A program made the position numbers and the translations under genes. From Akkermansiaceae bacterium UBA2367 (GTDB lineage: Bacteria > Verrucomicrobiota > Verrucomicrobiia > Verrucomicrobiales > DEV007), in NCBI GenBank assembly GCA_002344525.1, contig DDTJ01000065.1:1-37829 (forward strand): DNA of 37,829 nucleotides, written 5' to 3'. The notes beneath the pieces were generated by a model, which had not been told where the DNA came from, ran no database searches, and worked only from the letters and a program-made list of their open reading frames with translations. Below, in pieces: positions 31,689 through 37,829 of this stretch. Numbering within the stretch: the first letter of the stretch is position 1; the number at the start of each line of letters is the position of its first letter.

Positions 31689-32096
31689 ATGACGCGCCGC
31701 CGCCGGGGAACGCAGAACGAGGTGAGCTTCCAGCTCACCCCCATGATCGACATGACCTTTCTCCTTCTCATCTTCTTCATGGTCACCCAGAGGATCACCG
31801 AGCAGGAGTTGAGCGTGCCGATCCGTCTGCCCGTCGCCGCGACCGCCGCCGCGCCGGAGAGGATCGAGCGCGATGTCATCAATCTCGACGGCGAGGGCCG
31901 CTTCCACATCGGCGACCGCCCCGCCAGCGACGAGGAGGTGCTCGCCCACCTGCGCGCGAAGTTCCGCGACTTCCCCCCTTTGCAGATCTACCTGCGGGCC
32001 GACAAAAGCACCCCGTCGAAACGCATCCGCGAGTTCGTCGAGATGGCCGCCGAGGCCGGGGCCATCGATTTGATCTTCGGCGTGCATGAGAATTGA
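31689..32096 (+). CDS. ExbD/TolR family protein, first copy
   Basis: A 135-residue single-pass membrane protein: short basic cytoplasmic N-terminus, helix LTPMIDMTFLLLIFFMVT with the essential proton-carrying Asp at position 21, and a periplasmic ExbD/TolR domain (DVINLDGEGRFHIG, LQIYLRADKSTPSKRIREFV). It lies 37 bases after exbB. It differs clearly from the second copy (about 135 versus 147 residues, different periplasmic domains), so the pair may form mixed dimers around the ExbB pentamer. Confidence 0.94.
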   Translation: MTRRRRGTQNEVSFQLTPMIDMTFLLLIFFMVTQRITEQELSVPIRLPVAATAAAPERIERDVINLDGEGRFHIGDRPASDEEVLAHLRAKFRDFPPLQIYLRADKSTPSKRIREFVEMAAEAGAIDLIFGVHEN

Positions 32097-32140
32097 GATC
32101 ACACAGGGTCGCATCCCCCACCCAACCCTCTTCACCCTCG

Positions 32141-32584
32141 ATGAGACGCAGACGCACCAGAAAACCCCAAGCCGTGGAGATGCAGATGACGCCCATGATC
32201 GACATGGTTTTCCTGCTGCTCGTCTTTTTCATGGTCTCCGCCAAGCCCGTCCGGCCCGAGCGCGACATCCCCATGGGCTTGCCCGGACAAGTCGCGCAGG
32301 AGGAGGCCGTCGAGATCCCTGACGAGGCCCGCGTCGCCATCGAGCCTTCCGGCCAAGTCGTGCTCAACGAGCGCCAGCTCGACTCGCCCGGCAGCGCCGG
32401 GTTGCCCGAGCTGCGGGCGGTGCTGACCCGCTTCCGCCTTTCCGCCGAGAGCGCCCGCAGCGAGGCCCTCGTGACCCTCGCCCCCCACGACGAGGTGCCC
32501 CACCAGCGCCTCGTCGATGTGCTCAACGCCTGCGCCGAGGCGGGCATCAAGGGAGTGACCCTCGCCGGACCCGACGATGAGTGA
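32141..32584 (+). CDS. ExbD/TolR family protein, second copy
   Basis: A 147-residue paralogue of the preceding protein, with basic N-terminus MRRRRTRK, membrane helix MTPMIDMVFLLLVFFMVS (Asp21 conserved) and periplasmic domain with VAIEPSGQVVLNERQL and VLNACAEAGIKGVTLA near the end. The ATG at 32141 was chosen over an upstream in-frame ATG at 32093 because it gives the standard short basic N-terminus. It overlaps the vWA gene by eight bases, indicating tight coupling. Confidence 0.94.
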   Translation: MRRRRTRKPQAVEMQMTPMIDMVFLLLVFFMVSAKPVRPERDIPMGLPGQVAQEEAVEIPDEARVAIEPSGQVVLNERQLDSPGSAGLPELRAVLTRFRLSAESARSEALVTLAPHDEVPHQRLVDVLNACAEAGIKGVTLAGPDDE

Positions 32585-33683
32585 GATCTCCATTTCCCTC
32601 CAGCCTGAGAGCCCGAAGCCGCCCCCTCCCAAGAAGAGGCGCCGCCCCCGGCCCGACGGCGCCGCGAAGGAGCGGAGCCAGCGACTCGGTCTCGTCGCCA
32701 CCATCCTCGTCGGTAGCCTCGTCGTCCATCTCGTCCTTCTGCTCGTCTTCGGCATCTGGACCGTGGCGAAGCATTTCACCCGGCCCGAGGCCCGCTTCGA
32801 GGTGAAGAAAATCGTCAAAATCCCGCCGCAGACGCCCGAGCACAAGATGAACGTGGCCAAGCACGAGGCCATGGCCCCGAAACCGGTCTTCAACGACAAG
32901 CTCGTCAGCACGCGCCCCACCGCCTTCGCCTTGCCCGATCTGCCGCGCCTCGACCTCGACCAAGTGCTGCCGCTCGATCCCTCCGAACTGATCTCCGACC
33001 AAGTGAGCGGACTCGTCGGCAGCGCCGCGCTCGGCTCCGGCCTCGGGAGCGGGCTTTCCGGAGGAGGCGGCACGGGGCGGGGGATGAGCTTCTTCGGGGT
33101 GCAGACACAGGGACAACGTGTTTTGCTGCTCTTCGACGTCTCGGCCAGCGTGGTGAACAAGGCCAACGCCGCCGGCATCCCGCTCGAGCGCATCCAGGAG
33201 GAGACCCTGAAGCTCCTCGACACTCTTCCCATCGCGGCGCAGTTCTCCCTGATCCAGTTCACCGGGAACTACCTGCCCTTCACCGACGATCTGGTCGCGG
33301 CGACGCCGGGGAACAAGGAGCTGGCCCGGCAATGGGTGCGGGACAGATGGGTCAAAAGCGGGACCATGGGCGGCTCCGCCTCCGGCGTGGTCAGCAACCG
33401 CACCGGAGTCGTCGGCGTGCTGGAGCGGGCCACCGCGATGCGGCCTGACGTGGTCTTCTTGATTTCCGACGCCAGCTTCCAGTGGCGGCCGGGAGGCGGC
33501 GGCGGCTTCAGCAACGTGCCCTACGATGAAATCAAGAAAGCCGTCGAAGCGCTCGGCGAAAGCGCCAGAGGCAAAGTGCCGCTGCACTTCATCGCCTTCC
33601 AACCGAAGCCCGGCGACAAGGACGAATGGTCCCGCATTGTGAAAAAGACCGGAGGGGAGTTCCGGGAGTTGAAGGCGGAATGA
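32577..33683 (+). CDS. TonB-like membrane protein with a C-terminal vWA domain
   Basis: A 368-residue protein. A Pro/Lys/Arg-rich cytoplasmic N-terminus is followed by one membrane helix (about 37-64) that contains S47-LVV-H51, the same SxxxH spacing found in the TonB transmembrane helix that senses ExbB/ExbD. A periplasmic linker (about 65-170) with a Gly-rich end leads to a vWA domain: RVLLLFDVSAS gives the MIDAS motif D187-x-S189-x-S191, and FLISDAS gives D298. No TonB C-terminal domain is present. This suggests that the Exb motor drives a metal-dependent adhesion domain rather than a TonB-dependent transporter. It is the last gene of the operon, followed by a weak terminator. Confidence 0.88.
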   Translation: MSEISISLQPESPKPPPPKKRRRPRPDGAAKERSQRLGLVATILVGSLVVHLVLLLVFGIWTVAKHFTRPEARFEVKKIVKIPPQTPEHKMNVAKHEAMAPKPVFNDKLVSTRPTAFALPDLPRLDLDQVLPLDPSELISDQVSGLVGSAALGSGLGSGLSGGGGTGRGMSFFGVQTQGQRVLLLFDVSASVVNKANAAGIPLERIQEETLKLLDTLPIAAQFSLIQFTGNYLPFTDDLVAATPGNKELARQWVRDRWVKSGTMGGSASGVVSNRTGVVGVLERATAMRPDVVFLISDASFQWRPGGGGGFSNVPYDEIKKAVEALGESARGKVPLHFIAFQPKPGDKDEWSRIVKKTGGEFRELKAE

Positions 33684-33700
33684 GCGGGCCGATGGAAACC

Positions 33701-33727
33701 GCAGCCGCTGGAAGCTGCCATTTTTTT
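33701..33727 (+). terminator. Possible intrinsic terminator after the Exb/vWA operon
   Basis: GCAGC (33701-33705) and GCTGC (33714-33718) can pair around an 8-base loop, followed by seven Ts (33721-33727). The stem is only 5 bp, so termination may be partial. The 33728-33859 stretch is AT-rich for this genome and probably holds the promoter of the lipoprotein gene. Confidence 0.45.
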
Positions 33728-33859
33728 GAGAAAAACCGGGATATGCCGAATGAGTTCCAGGATTTTTCATCGCAAAACCGTCAATTTCGGCGTAGTTTTC
33801 TATTTGGGAGGTTAAAAACTTTGTTAGAATCCCCCGCTTCCATCCTCCGTCCGTCTTCT

Positions 33860-34390
33860 ATGAAATTCGAATTCTCCCGCTCCGCCCTGTGCTTGGCTGG
33901 AATCGCTACCTTGGCCTCCGCTTGCAAGACGAGAGGGCCGGAGCCGCCCATTCCCACGGACCCCGTGCCCCCTGCGCAGTATGGGGAGCCGGGCCAGCCA
34001 CCCGCTCCCGGAGCACCCGACCAAGCTGGCGGGCGTTTCGGCTACACCGGCGCCCAAGGGGCGAACCCCCAAGCCCCCGCCACACCGGGGCTGCGGGACG
34101 TGCGCGACATCGACGCCTCCAACCAGCCGAAGCCGCCCGCACCGGAGAAGCCGACCCCTCCGCCCGCGCCTTCGACGCCCACCGTTTCGGAGATGCCCTA
34201 CGCCAACGCCGTCCCCGGCAACCCCCTCGCCGTGACCCTGCCGGGGGCGAACGCCGCGCTCGGGCAGATATCCATCGAGAAATACGATTCCTCGGGGAAA
34301 CCCACCGGGCAGCCGCTCAAGCGTGGCACCCAAGTGCAGATCGCCGATCCGAACAATCCCGGGAAGAAAATCTACTTCAAGGTTCCCTGA
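33860..34390 (+). CDS. Proline-rich lipoprotein
   Basis: A 176-residue exported protein with a short signal peptide (MKFEFSRSALCLAGIATLAS) ending in a lipobox-like SAC, so Cys21 or Cys22 is probably lipidated. A long Pro/Ala/Gly-rich disordered segment follows (about 25-115), and a small C-terminal domain ends GTQVQIADPNNPGKKIYFKV. The architecture suggests an envelope lipoprotein that crosses peptidoglycan with its proline-rich arm. It has its own AT-rich upstream region. Its stop codon overlaps the proposed CTG start of tyrA. Confidence 0.8.
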   Translation: MKFEFSRSALCLAGIATLASACKTRGPEPPIPTDPVPPAQYGEPGQPPAPGAPDQAGGRFGYTGAQGANPQAPATPGLRDVRDIDASNQPKPPAPEKPTPPPAPSTPTVSEMPYANAVPGNPLAVTLPGANAALGQISIEKYDSSGKPTGQPLKRGTQVQIADPNNPGKKIYFKVP

Positions 34391-35307
34391 GCACGGATCG
34401 CGAAGCCCCGTTCCGCCGTGTCGCGGTCCTCGCGCCCGGCCTCATCGGCGGGTCCCTCCTTTTGGCGATCCGCCGTCGCTGGCCCGGAACGGCCCTCGCC
34501 GCGTGGACCCGCCGGGCCGAATCGGTCGCTGAATTGCGCGCCCGCCCCGGCCTCGTCGACTTGGCCACGGACGACCCCGCCGAGGCCGTGGCCGGAGCCG
34601 ATTGCGTCGTCCTCGCGATGCCGACCGGGCACATGGCCGCTGTCGTCGAGCGCATCCCCCGTTTCGATCCGGTCGATGGCCGCCGCGTCCTCGTCACCGA
34701 CGTGGGCAGCGTGAAGGGGCCGGTCGTTCGTGAGATCGGCCCGCTCGTGCGAGCGAGGGGAGGGGAGTTCCTCGGTGGCCACCCCATGGCCGGGTCCGAG
34801 AAAAAGGGCCTCGACCACGCTGCGGCGGATCTCTTCGAAGGGGCCGCCGTCATTCTGACGTCCGTCGGGCAGGAGGACAAGCGCCTCGATATCAATCGGC
34901 TGACGAGTTTTTGGGAGGGTCTCGGCGGGGGCGTCACCCTCCTCGATCCCGACCGCCACGACGATCTCGTCGCCGGGATCAGCCACCTGCCCCATCTCGT
35001 CGCAGCCGCCTTGGCCCGTTCCGTCCTTGGCGCGAGGGACGGGGCGTCGGCGTTGAGCGGCGGCGGCTTCCGCGACACCACCCGCGTCGCGGGCGGTCCC
35101 GAGGAGATGTGGGCTGGCATCCTCCACGACAACCGCGAAGCCGTCTCCCGCCGCCTTGACACCTACCTCGCGGAGTTGCGAAGCTGGCGGGAGGCCCTCG
35201 ACTCGCTTGACAGCGACCGCCTCCGCGACTTGTTGTGCGAAGCCCGCCGCCTTCGCGGAACCCTCGCGCCCCCGCCTGCGTCGCAGGGGTCGGCGGACCC
35301 TCTTTGA
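34387..35307 (+). CDS. tyrA: Prephenate dehydrogenase
   Basis: About 306 residues. The N-terminal NAD-binding motif reads VLAPGLIGGSLL, where the first Gly of GxGxxG is Ala. VTDVGSVKGPVV, FLGGHPMAGSEKKGLDHA and ISHLPHLVAAALA are the standard prephenate dehydrogenase motifs. The enzyme oxidises prephenate to 4-hydroxyphenylpyruvate in tyrosine synthesis. No ATG, GTG or TTG lies near the expected N-terminus. CTG at 34387, overlapping the lipoprotein TGA, is the most likely start; otherwise the coding sequence would have to begin well inside the lipoprotein gene. aroA follows after 21 bases, so the two shikimate-pathway genes form an operon. Confidence 0.88.
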   Translation: MSTDREAPFRRVAVLAPGLIGGSLLLAIRRRWPGTALAAWTRRAESVAELRARPGLVDLATDDPAEAVAGADCVVLAMPTGHMAAVVERIPRFDPVDGRRVLVTDVGSVKGPVVREIGPLVRARGGEFLGGHPMAGSEKKGLDHAAADLFEGAAVILTSVGQEDKRLDINRLTSFWEGLGGGVTLLDPDRHDDLVAGISHLPHLVAAALARSVLGARDGASALSGGGFRDTTRVAGGPEEMWAGILHDNREAVSRRLDTYLAELRSWREALDSLDSDRLRDLLCEARRLRGTLAPPPASQGSADPL

Positions 35308-35328
35308 GTCGCGCGAACCTTTTTCAGC

Positions 35329-36636
35329 ATGGCCTATCTCCACGTCAAAAAAGTCAAAAAATTCTCGGCGGAGCTCAGCGTCCCCGGGGACAAGAGCATT
35401 TCCCACCGCGCCCTCATGTTCGCGGCCCTCTCCAACGGCCCCTGCGAGATCACTGGCTTCCTCGCCGGAGAGGACTGCCTCGCCACGATGCGTGCCCTGA
35501 CCGCCATGGGCGTGGAGATCGAGCCGCTCGACGCGGATGGCACCCGCCTCCGCGTGCACGGCTGCCGCGGCGAGTTCAAGGACCCCGGCCAGCCCATCGA
35601 CTGCGGCAACAGCGGCACGACCATGCGCCTCCTCGCCGGCATCCTCGCGTCGAAGCCTTTCGAGGTCACCCTCGTCGGCGACGAATCGCTTTCCAAGCGG
35701 CCCATGAACCGCATCGCCATCCCCTTGGAACAAATGGGTGCCAAGGTCGAGGGCCAGGGCGAGCGCCGCACCCCGCCCATCAAGATCACGGGCCGGGAGA
35801 GGCTTGAGGCCATCCACTACGACTCCCCCGTCGCCAGCGCCCAAGTGAAAAGCGCCATCCTCCTCGCCGGACTCGCCGCCGGGGGGCGGACCAGCGTCAG
35901 CGAACCCCATCCCTCCCGTGACCACACCGAGCGCATGCTCGAGTATCTCCTCGTCAAAACCGTCCGCGAGGGTGACACCGTCTCGATCTGGGGCGGTCAG
36001 ACGCCCGAGTCGCGCGACATCGAGGTGCCGGGCGACATCTCCAGCGCCGCCTTCTGGATTGTCGCCGCCGCCGCGAGCAAGGGATCCAGGCTCGTGATTC
36101 GGAACGTCGGACTCAACCCCACCCGCGTCGGTGTGCTCAAGGTGATGGCCCGCATGGGGGCGAGAATTGTCGAGCGCGTCGACGAGTCGGGCTGCGAGCC
36201 GATGGGCTCCATCGAGGTCGTCGGCGACGGTTTGTCCGCCACCGAAATCGGCGGGGCCGAGATCCCGACCTTGATCGACGAGATCCCCGTGCTCGCCGTC
36301 GCCGCCGCTCTCGCCGAGGGCCGCACCGTGATCCGCGACGCCCACGAACTGCGGGTGAAGGAGAGCGACCGCATCGCCACCGTGGCCGAGAGCCTCCGCC
36401 GCATGGGCGCGACCGTCGAGGAGTTCGCCGACGGCATGGAGATCGTCGGCGGTGCCCGGCTGAAAGGGGCCGAGATCTACTCCCTCGGCGACCATCGCAT
36501 CGCCATGGCCTTCGCCATCGCCGGCCTTTTCGCCGAGGGCGAGACGGTGATCCGGGATGTCGGGTGCATCGAGACCAGCTACCCGGGATTCATCCGCGAG
36601 ATCGAGCAGCTCCAGACCATGGTCAGCGGCTCGTGA
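35329..36636 (+). CDS. aroA: 3-phosphoshikimate 1-carboxyvinyltransferase (EPSP synthase)
   Basis: A 435-residue, full-length EPSP synthase. SVPGDKSISHRALMFAALSN, CGNSGTTMRLLAGIL, SLSKRPMNRI, SPVASAQVKSAILLAGL, the HTERML segment, LIDEIPVLAVAAA, LRVKESDRI and DHRIAMAFAIAG are the diagnostic motifs. It transfers enolpyruvate from PEP to shikimate-3-phosphate, the step before chorismate. The PGDKSISHRA form resembles class II enzymes, but the glycine in NSGTT is retained, so the Ala substitution of the glyphosate-tolerant CP4 type is absent. It follows tyrA by 21 bases. The ATG at 35329 has no Shine-Dalgarno sequence. Confidence 0.97.
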   Translation: MAYLHVKKVKKFSAELSVPGDKSISHRALMFAALSNGPCEITGFLAGEDCLATMRALTAMGVEIEPLDADGTRLRVHGCRGEFKDPGQPIDCGNSGTTMRLLAGILASKPFEVTLVGDESLSKRPMNRIAIPLEQMGAKVEGQGERRTPPIKITGRERLEAIHYDSPVASAQVKSAILLAGLAAGGRTSVSEPHPSRDHTERMLEYLLVKTVREGDTVSIWGGQTPESRDIEVPGDISSAAFWIVAAAASKGSRLVIRNVGLNPTRVGVLKVMARMGARIVERVDESGCEPMGSIEVVGDGLSATEIGGAEIPTLIDEIPVLAVAAALAEGRTVIRDAHELRVKESDRIATVAESLRRMGATVEEFADGMEIVGGARLKGAEIYSLGDHRIAMAFAIAGLFAEGETVIRDVGCIETSYPGFIREIEQLQTMVSGS

Positions 36637-36664
36637 TTCTTCTGGATTCGCTTCATCGTCACCG

Positions 36665-37237
36665 ATGAGAAGAATCGCCATTCTGCTGGGCTTGCCCCTC
36701 TTGCTGGCCCATTGCGCTTCCGACCCAAACCCCAAGGACTCCAGCGGGACGGAAGTCGCGGCGCAGCGGGAGAAAAGCAATAATCTGGCCGATATCGAGA
36801 TTCCCCTGTTGCATTCTCCCGAGCTGGAGCGCCGCTGGGGGAAGCCCACGGTCAGCGTGTACGAGGACGGCAGCTATCGGCTGAGCTACGTGGACCCGAA
36901 TGCCAGTTTCGAGTCGCTCTCCATCTCCGGCGGTCCCGACAGAGTCGACACCGACGGACCCGTCGCCCCGACCTACAGCGGAGCCTACCCCCTGCCGGAC
37001 GGGAGAGTGCCGGAATTTTCCCAAGACTGGAAGACGGCGACCGTGCTCGGCAAGCCCACCCACTATTACCAGTCGGGAAGCGAGAGCGGAGCCGACGCCC
37101 CGGAATTTACGACCGTGACCTTTCCGGTCGAGCTGCCCGGGAAACCGGTGGCCAGCTACAGCCTCAGAGCCGCCTCTAACAAAGAGAACGCGAAGAAGGA
37201 AGTAGAGGGCTTCTTCAAAACCGCGCAGTTCCGGTGA
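36665..37237 (+). CDS. Probable lipoprotein, unknown function
   Basis: A 190-residue exported protein. MRRIAILLGLPLLLAHC is a short signal peptide with a terminal Cys17; the lipobox is atypical because His precedes the Cys. The rest is a soluble domain with LLHSPELERRWGKPTVSVYE and an ending KKEVEGFFKTAQFR, and an internal TFPVELPGKPVASYSLRA. I do not recognise a family. It lies 28 bases after aroA and could be transcribed with it. The ATG at 36665 is the only one giving a signal peptide. Confidence 0.75.
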   Translation: MRRIAILLGLPLLLAHCASDPNPKDSSGTEVAAQREKSNNLADIEIPLLHSPELERRWGKPTVSVYEDGSYRLSYVDPNASFESLSISGGPDRVDTDGPVAPTYSGAYPLPDGRVPEFSQDWKTATVLGKPTHYYQSGSESGADAPEFTTVTFPVELPGKPVASYSLRAASNKENAKKEVEGFFKTAQFR

Positions 37238-37284
37238 CGGACTCCCGAGTCCGGAGAAAGAGGATGCGTTGGCGACAGACGTTT

Positions 37285-37309
37285 CTGCGGCAGGAGCTTT
37301 ATCCCGCAG
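37285..37309. repeat. Short inverted repeat in the convergent gap
   Basis: CTGCGG and CCGCAG flank 13 bases. A second short palindrome, CGGACT-CCCG-AGTCCG, lies at 37239-37254 directly after the lipoprotein stop. Neither is followed by a T run. The gap 37238-37393 between convergent genes holds no gene. Confidence 0.4.
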
Positions 37310-37393
37310 GATGTGTCCCGTCTCCATGTCGCAGCCGGGCGAGGGGAGGTCAACGGGACCGACAAACGAGACGCCATCGTCCGGTGCCCACGA

Positions 37394-37624
37394 TCATGAG
37401 TCGGACGAGAAATTCTCCTCAAGCAACCGCTCCGCCTCCGCCAGTCCTTCTTCCGTAAACACGACGGACTTGGCTTTTCCCCGAGGATCGCGAATGAATC
37501 CCTTCTCATGCAGACGGTCCATCGCGTCCCAGTCGAAACCCTTCCAAGCGCGAACGCCGTCGTGAAGGCCAAGGGACAACAAGGCCAACACCGCCCGGTC
37601 AATCTTGTCGTTGTCGAGAGTCAT
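37394..37624 (-). CDS. DUF6429 family protein
   Basis: A 76-residue protein that fits the DUF6429 family as I recall it: MTLDNDKIDRAVLALLSLGL, HDGVRAWKGFDWDAMDRLHE and GKAKSVVFTEEGLAEAERLL cover almost the whole length. The fold looks like a small winged helix, and DNA binding is possible, but no function is established. The ATG at 37624 gives the standard family start; a longer reading to 37762 is Arg-rich and unlikely. GAAAG just upstream may act as ribosome binding site. It is convergent with the lipoprotein gene. Confidence 0.88.
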   Translation of the reverse strand: MTLDNDKIDRAVLALLSLGLHDGVRAWKGFDWDAMDRLHEKGFIRDPRGKAKSVVFTEEGLAEAERLLEENFSSDS

Positions 37625-37746
37625 CTTTCGTCTGGCAAGGTCAACTAACCCTACCAGCCGGGGGCGGGCCTGCAAGCGGGGAAGGGGGCGACGCCTTTCT
37701 CTGTTCGTTGCGAATCGAACGGCGTTCTCATCCCGATTCCAAAATC

Positions 37747-37785
37747 CAAGGCCCGGCACCATGCGCAGAGTGGTGCCGGGCCTTG
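37747..37785 (-). terminator. Strong hairpin, probable terminator of a gene beyond the right edge
   Basis: A perfect 15-bp stem (CAAGGCCCGGCACCA / TGGTGCCGGGCCTTG) with a 9-base loop. On the minus strand it is followed by GATTTTGG, a weak T run, so it may end a minus-strand transcript entering from the right. The remainder of 37625-37829 shows no gene. Confidence 0.55.
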
Positions 37786-37829
37786 AATGGCGTAGCGGGT
37801 GAGTCTAGAGCATTTTAAATAAAGTTGTA

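Noticed and set aside
35329..36636. aroA as a glyphosate-tolerant CP4-type enzyme
   Set aside because: The PGDKSISHRA motif is class II-like, but the NSGTT glycine is retained where CP4 has alanine, so tolerance cannot be claimed.
37605..37802. Short plus-strand frame near the right end
   Set aside because: Arg-rich translation over a strong hairpin; no start signal or family resemblance.

Overview
The window is GC-rich chromosomal DNA that looks like it comes from the phylum Verrucomicrobiota (Planctomycetes/Verrucomicrobia/Chlamydiae group). The evidence is a planctomycete-type cytochrome/PSD1 protein, DUF3127, DUF6714, DUF6875 and DUF6429 proteins, a double-ExbD cluster with a vWA partner, many genes without a Shine-Dalgarno sequence, and a TGTTC-N4-GAACA palindrome in front of ssb that matches the LexA motif known for Verrucomicrobia. 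No rRNA, tRNA, CRISPR array, prophage or insertion-sequence transposase was seen. All family names come from reading motifs; no database search was run.

Layout. 0-5.3 kb: the edge of an unknown gene, a PSCyt1/DUF1549/DUF1553 protein (minus), then a coupled DUF6875-GNAT pair (plus). 5.4-8.0 kb: a complete tmRNA gene with its own promoter, and a TIGR03943/permease pair with an extreme His-rich linker (minus). 8.1-11.6 kb: ssb under a LexA box, two palindromic repeats, and a GlnD-like nucleotidyltransferase/ACT protein whose HD domain has decayed. 11.6-14.1 kb: a small Asp-Pro repeat protein, a DUF6714 protein, a secreted ThuA-domain protein, and a single integron-type gene cassette with an intact attC site, sitting between two arms of an inverted repeat. 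14.1-19.4 kb (minus): secreted metzincin-type protease, HemW, a membrane-anchored receiver-domain protein and a small helical protein. 19.5-23.1 kb (plus): a double TM2 protein, a DUF433/DUF5615 toxin-antitoxin pair, a DUF3127 protein with an SSB-like acidic tail, a two-RRM protein and a HAD phosphatase. 23.1-23.45 kb: a cluster of three palindromic repeats. 23.4-26.6 kb (minus): an exported or membrane-anchored TPR-CHAT protease. 27.0-33.7 kb (plus): TPR protein, small TPR-like protein, ExbB, ExbD, ExbD and a TonB-like vWA protein. 33.9-37.6 kb: a lipoprotein, tyrA, aroA, a second lipoprotein-like gene and a DUF6429 gene (minus).

Most notable: (1) the six-gene TPR/ExbB/ExbD/ExbD/vWA operon, where a protein with the TonB-type SxxxH transmembrane motif carries a vWA domain with a DxSxS motif instead of a TonB C-terminal domain; this is the best candidate for an undescribed energised envelope machine. 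(2) A lone integron cassette lodged in a palindromic repeat, with no integrase nearby. (3) An apparent division of labour in which the canonical SSB lacks the usual DDDIPF-type tail while the DUF3127 protein ends in exactly that tail. (4) At least three families of hairpin-forming intergenic repeats, one copy of which has become the translated N-terminus of an operon gene.
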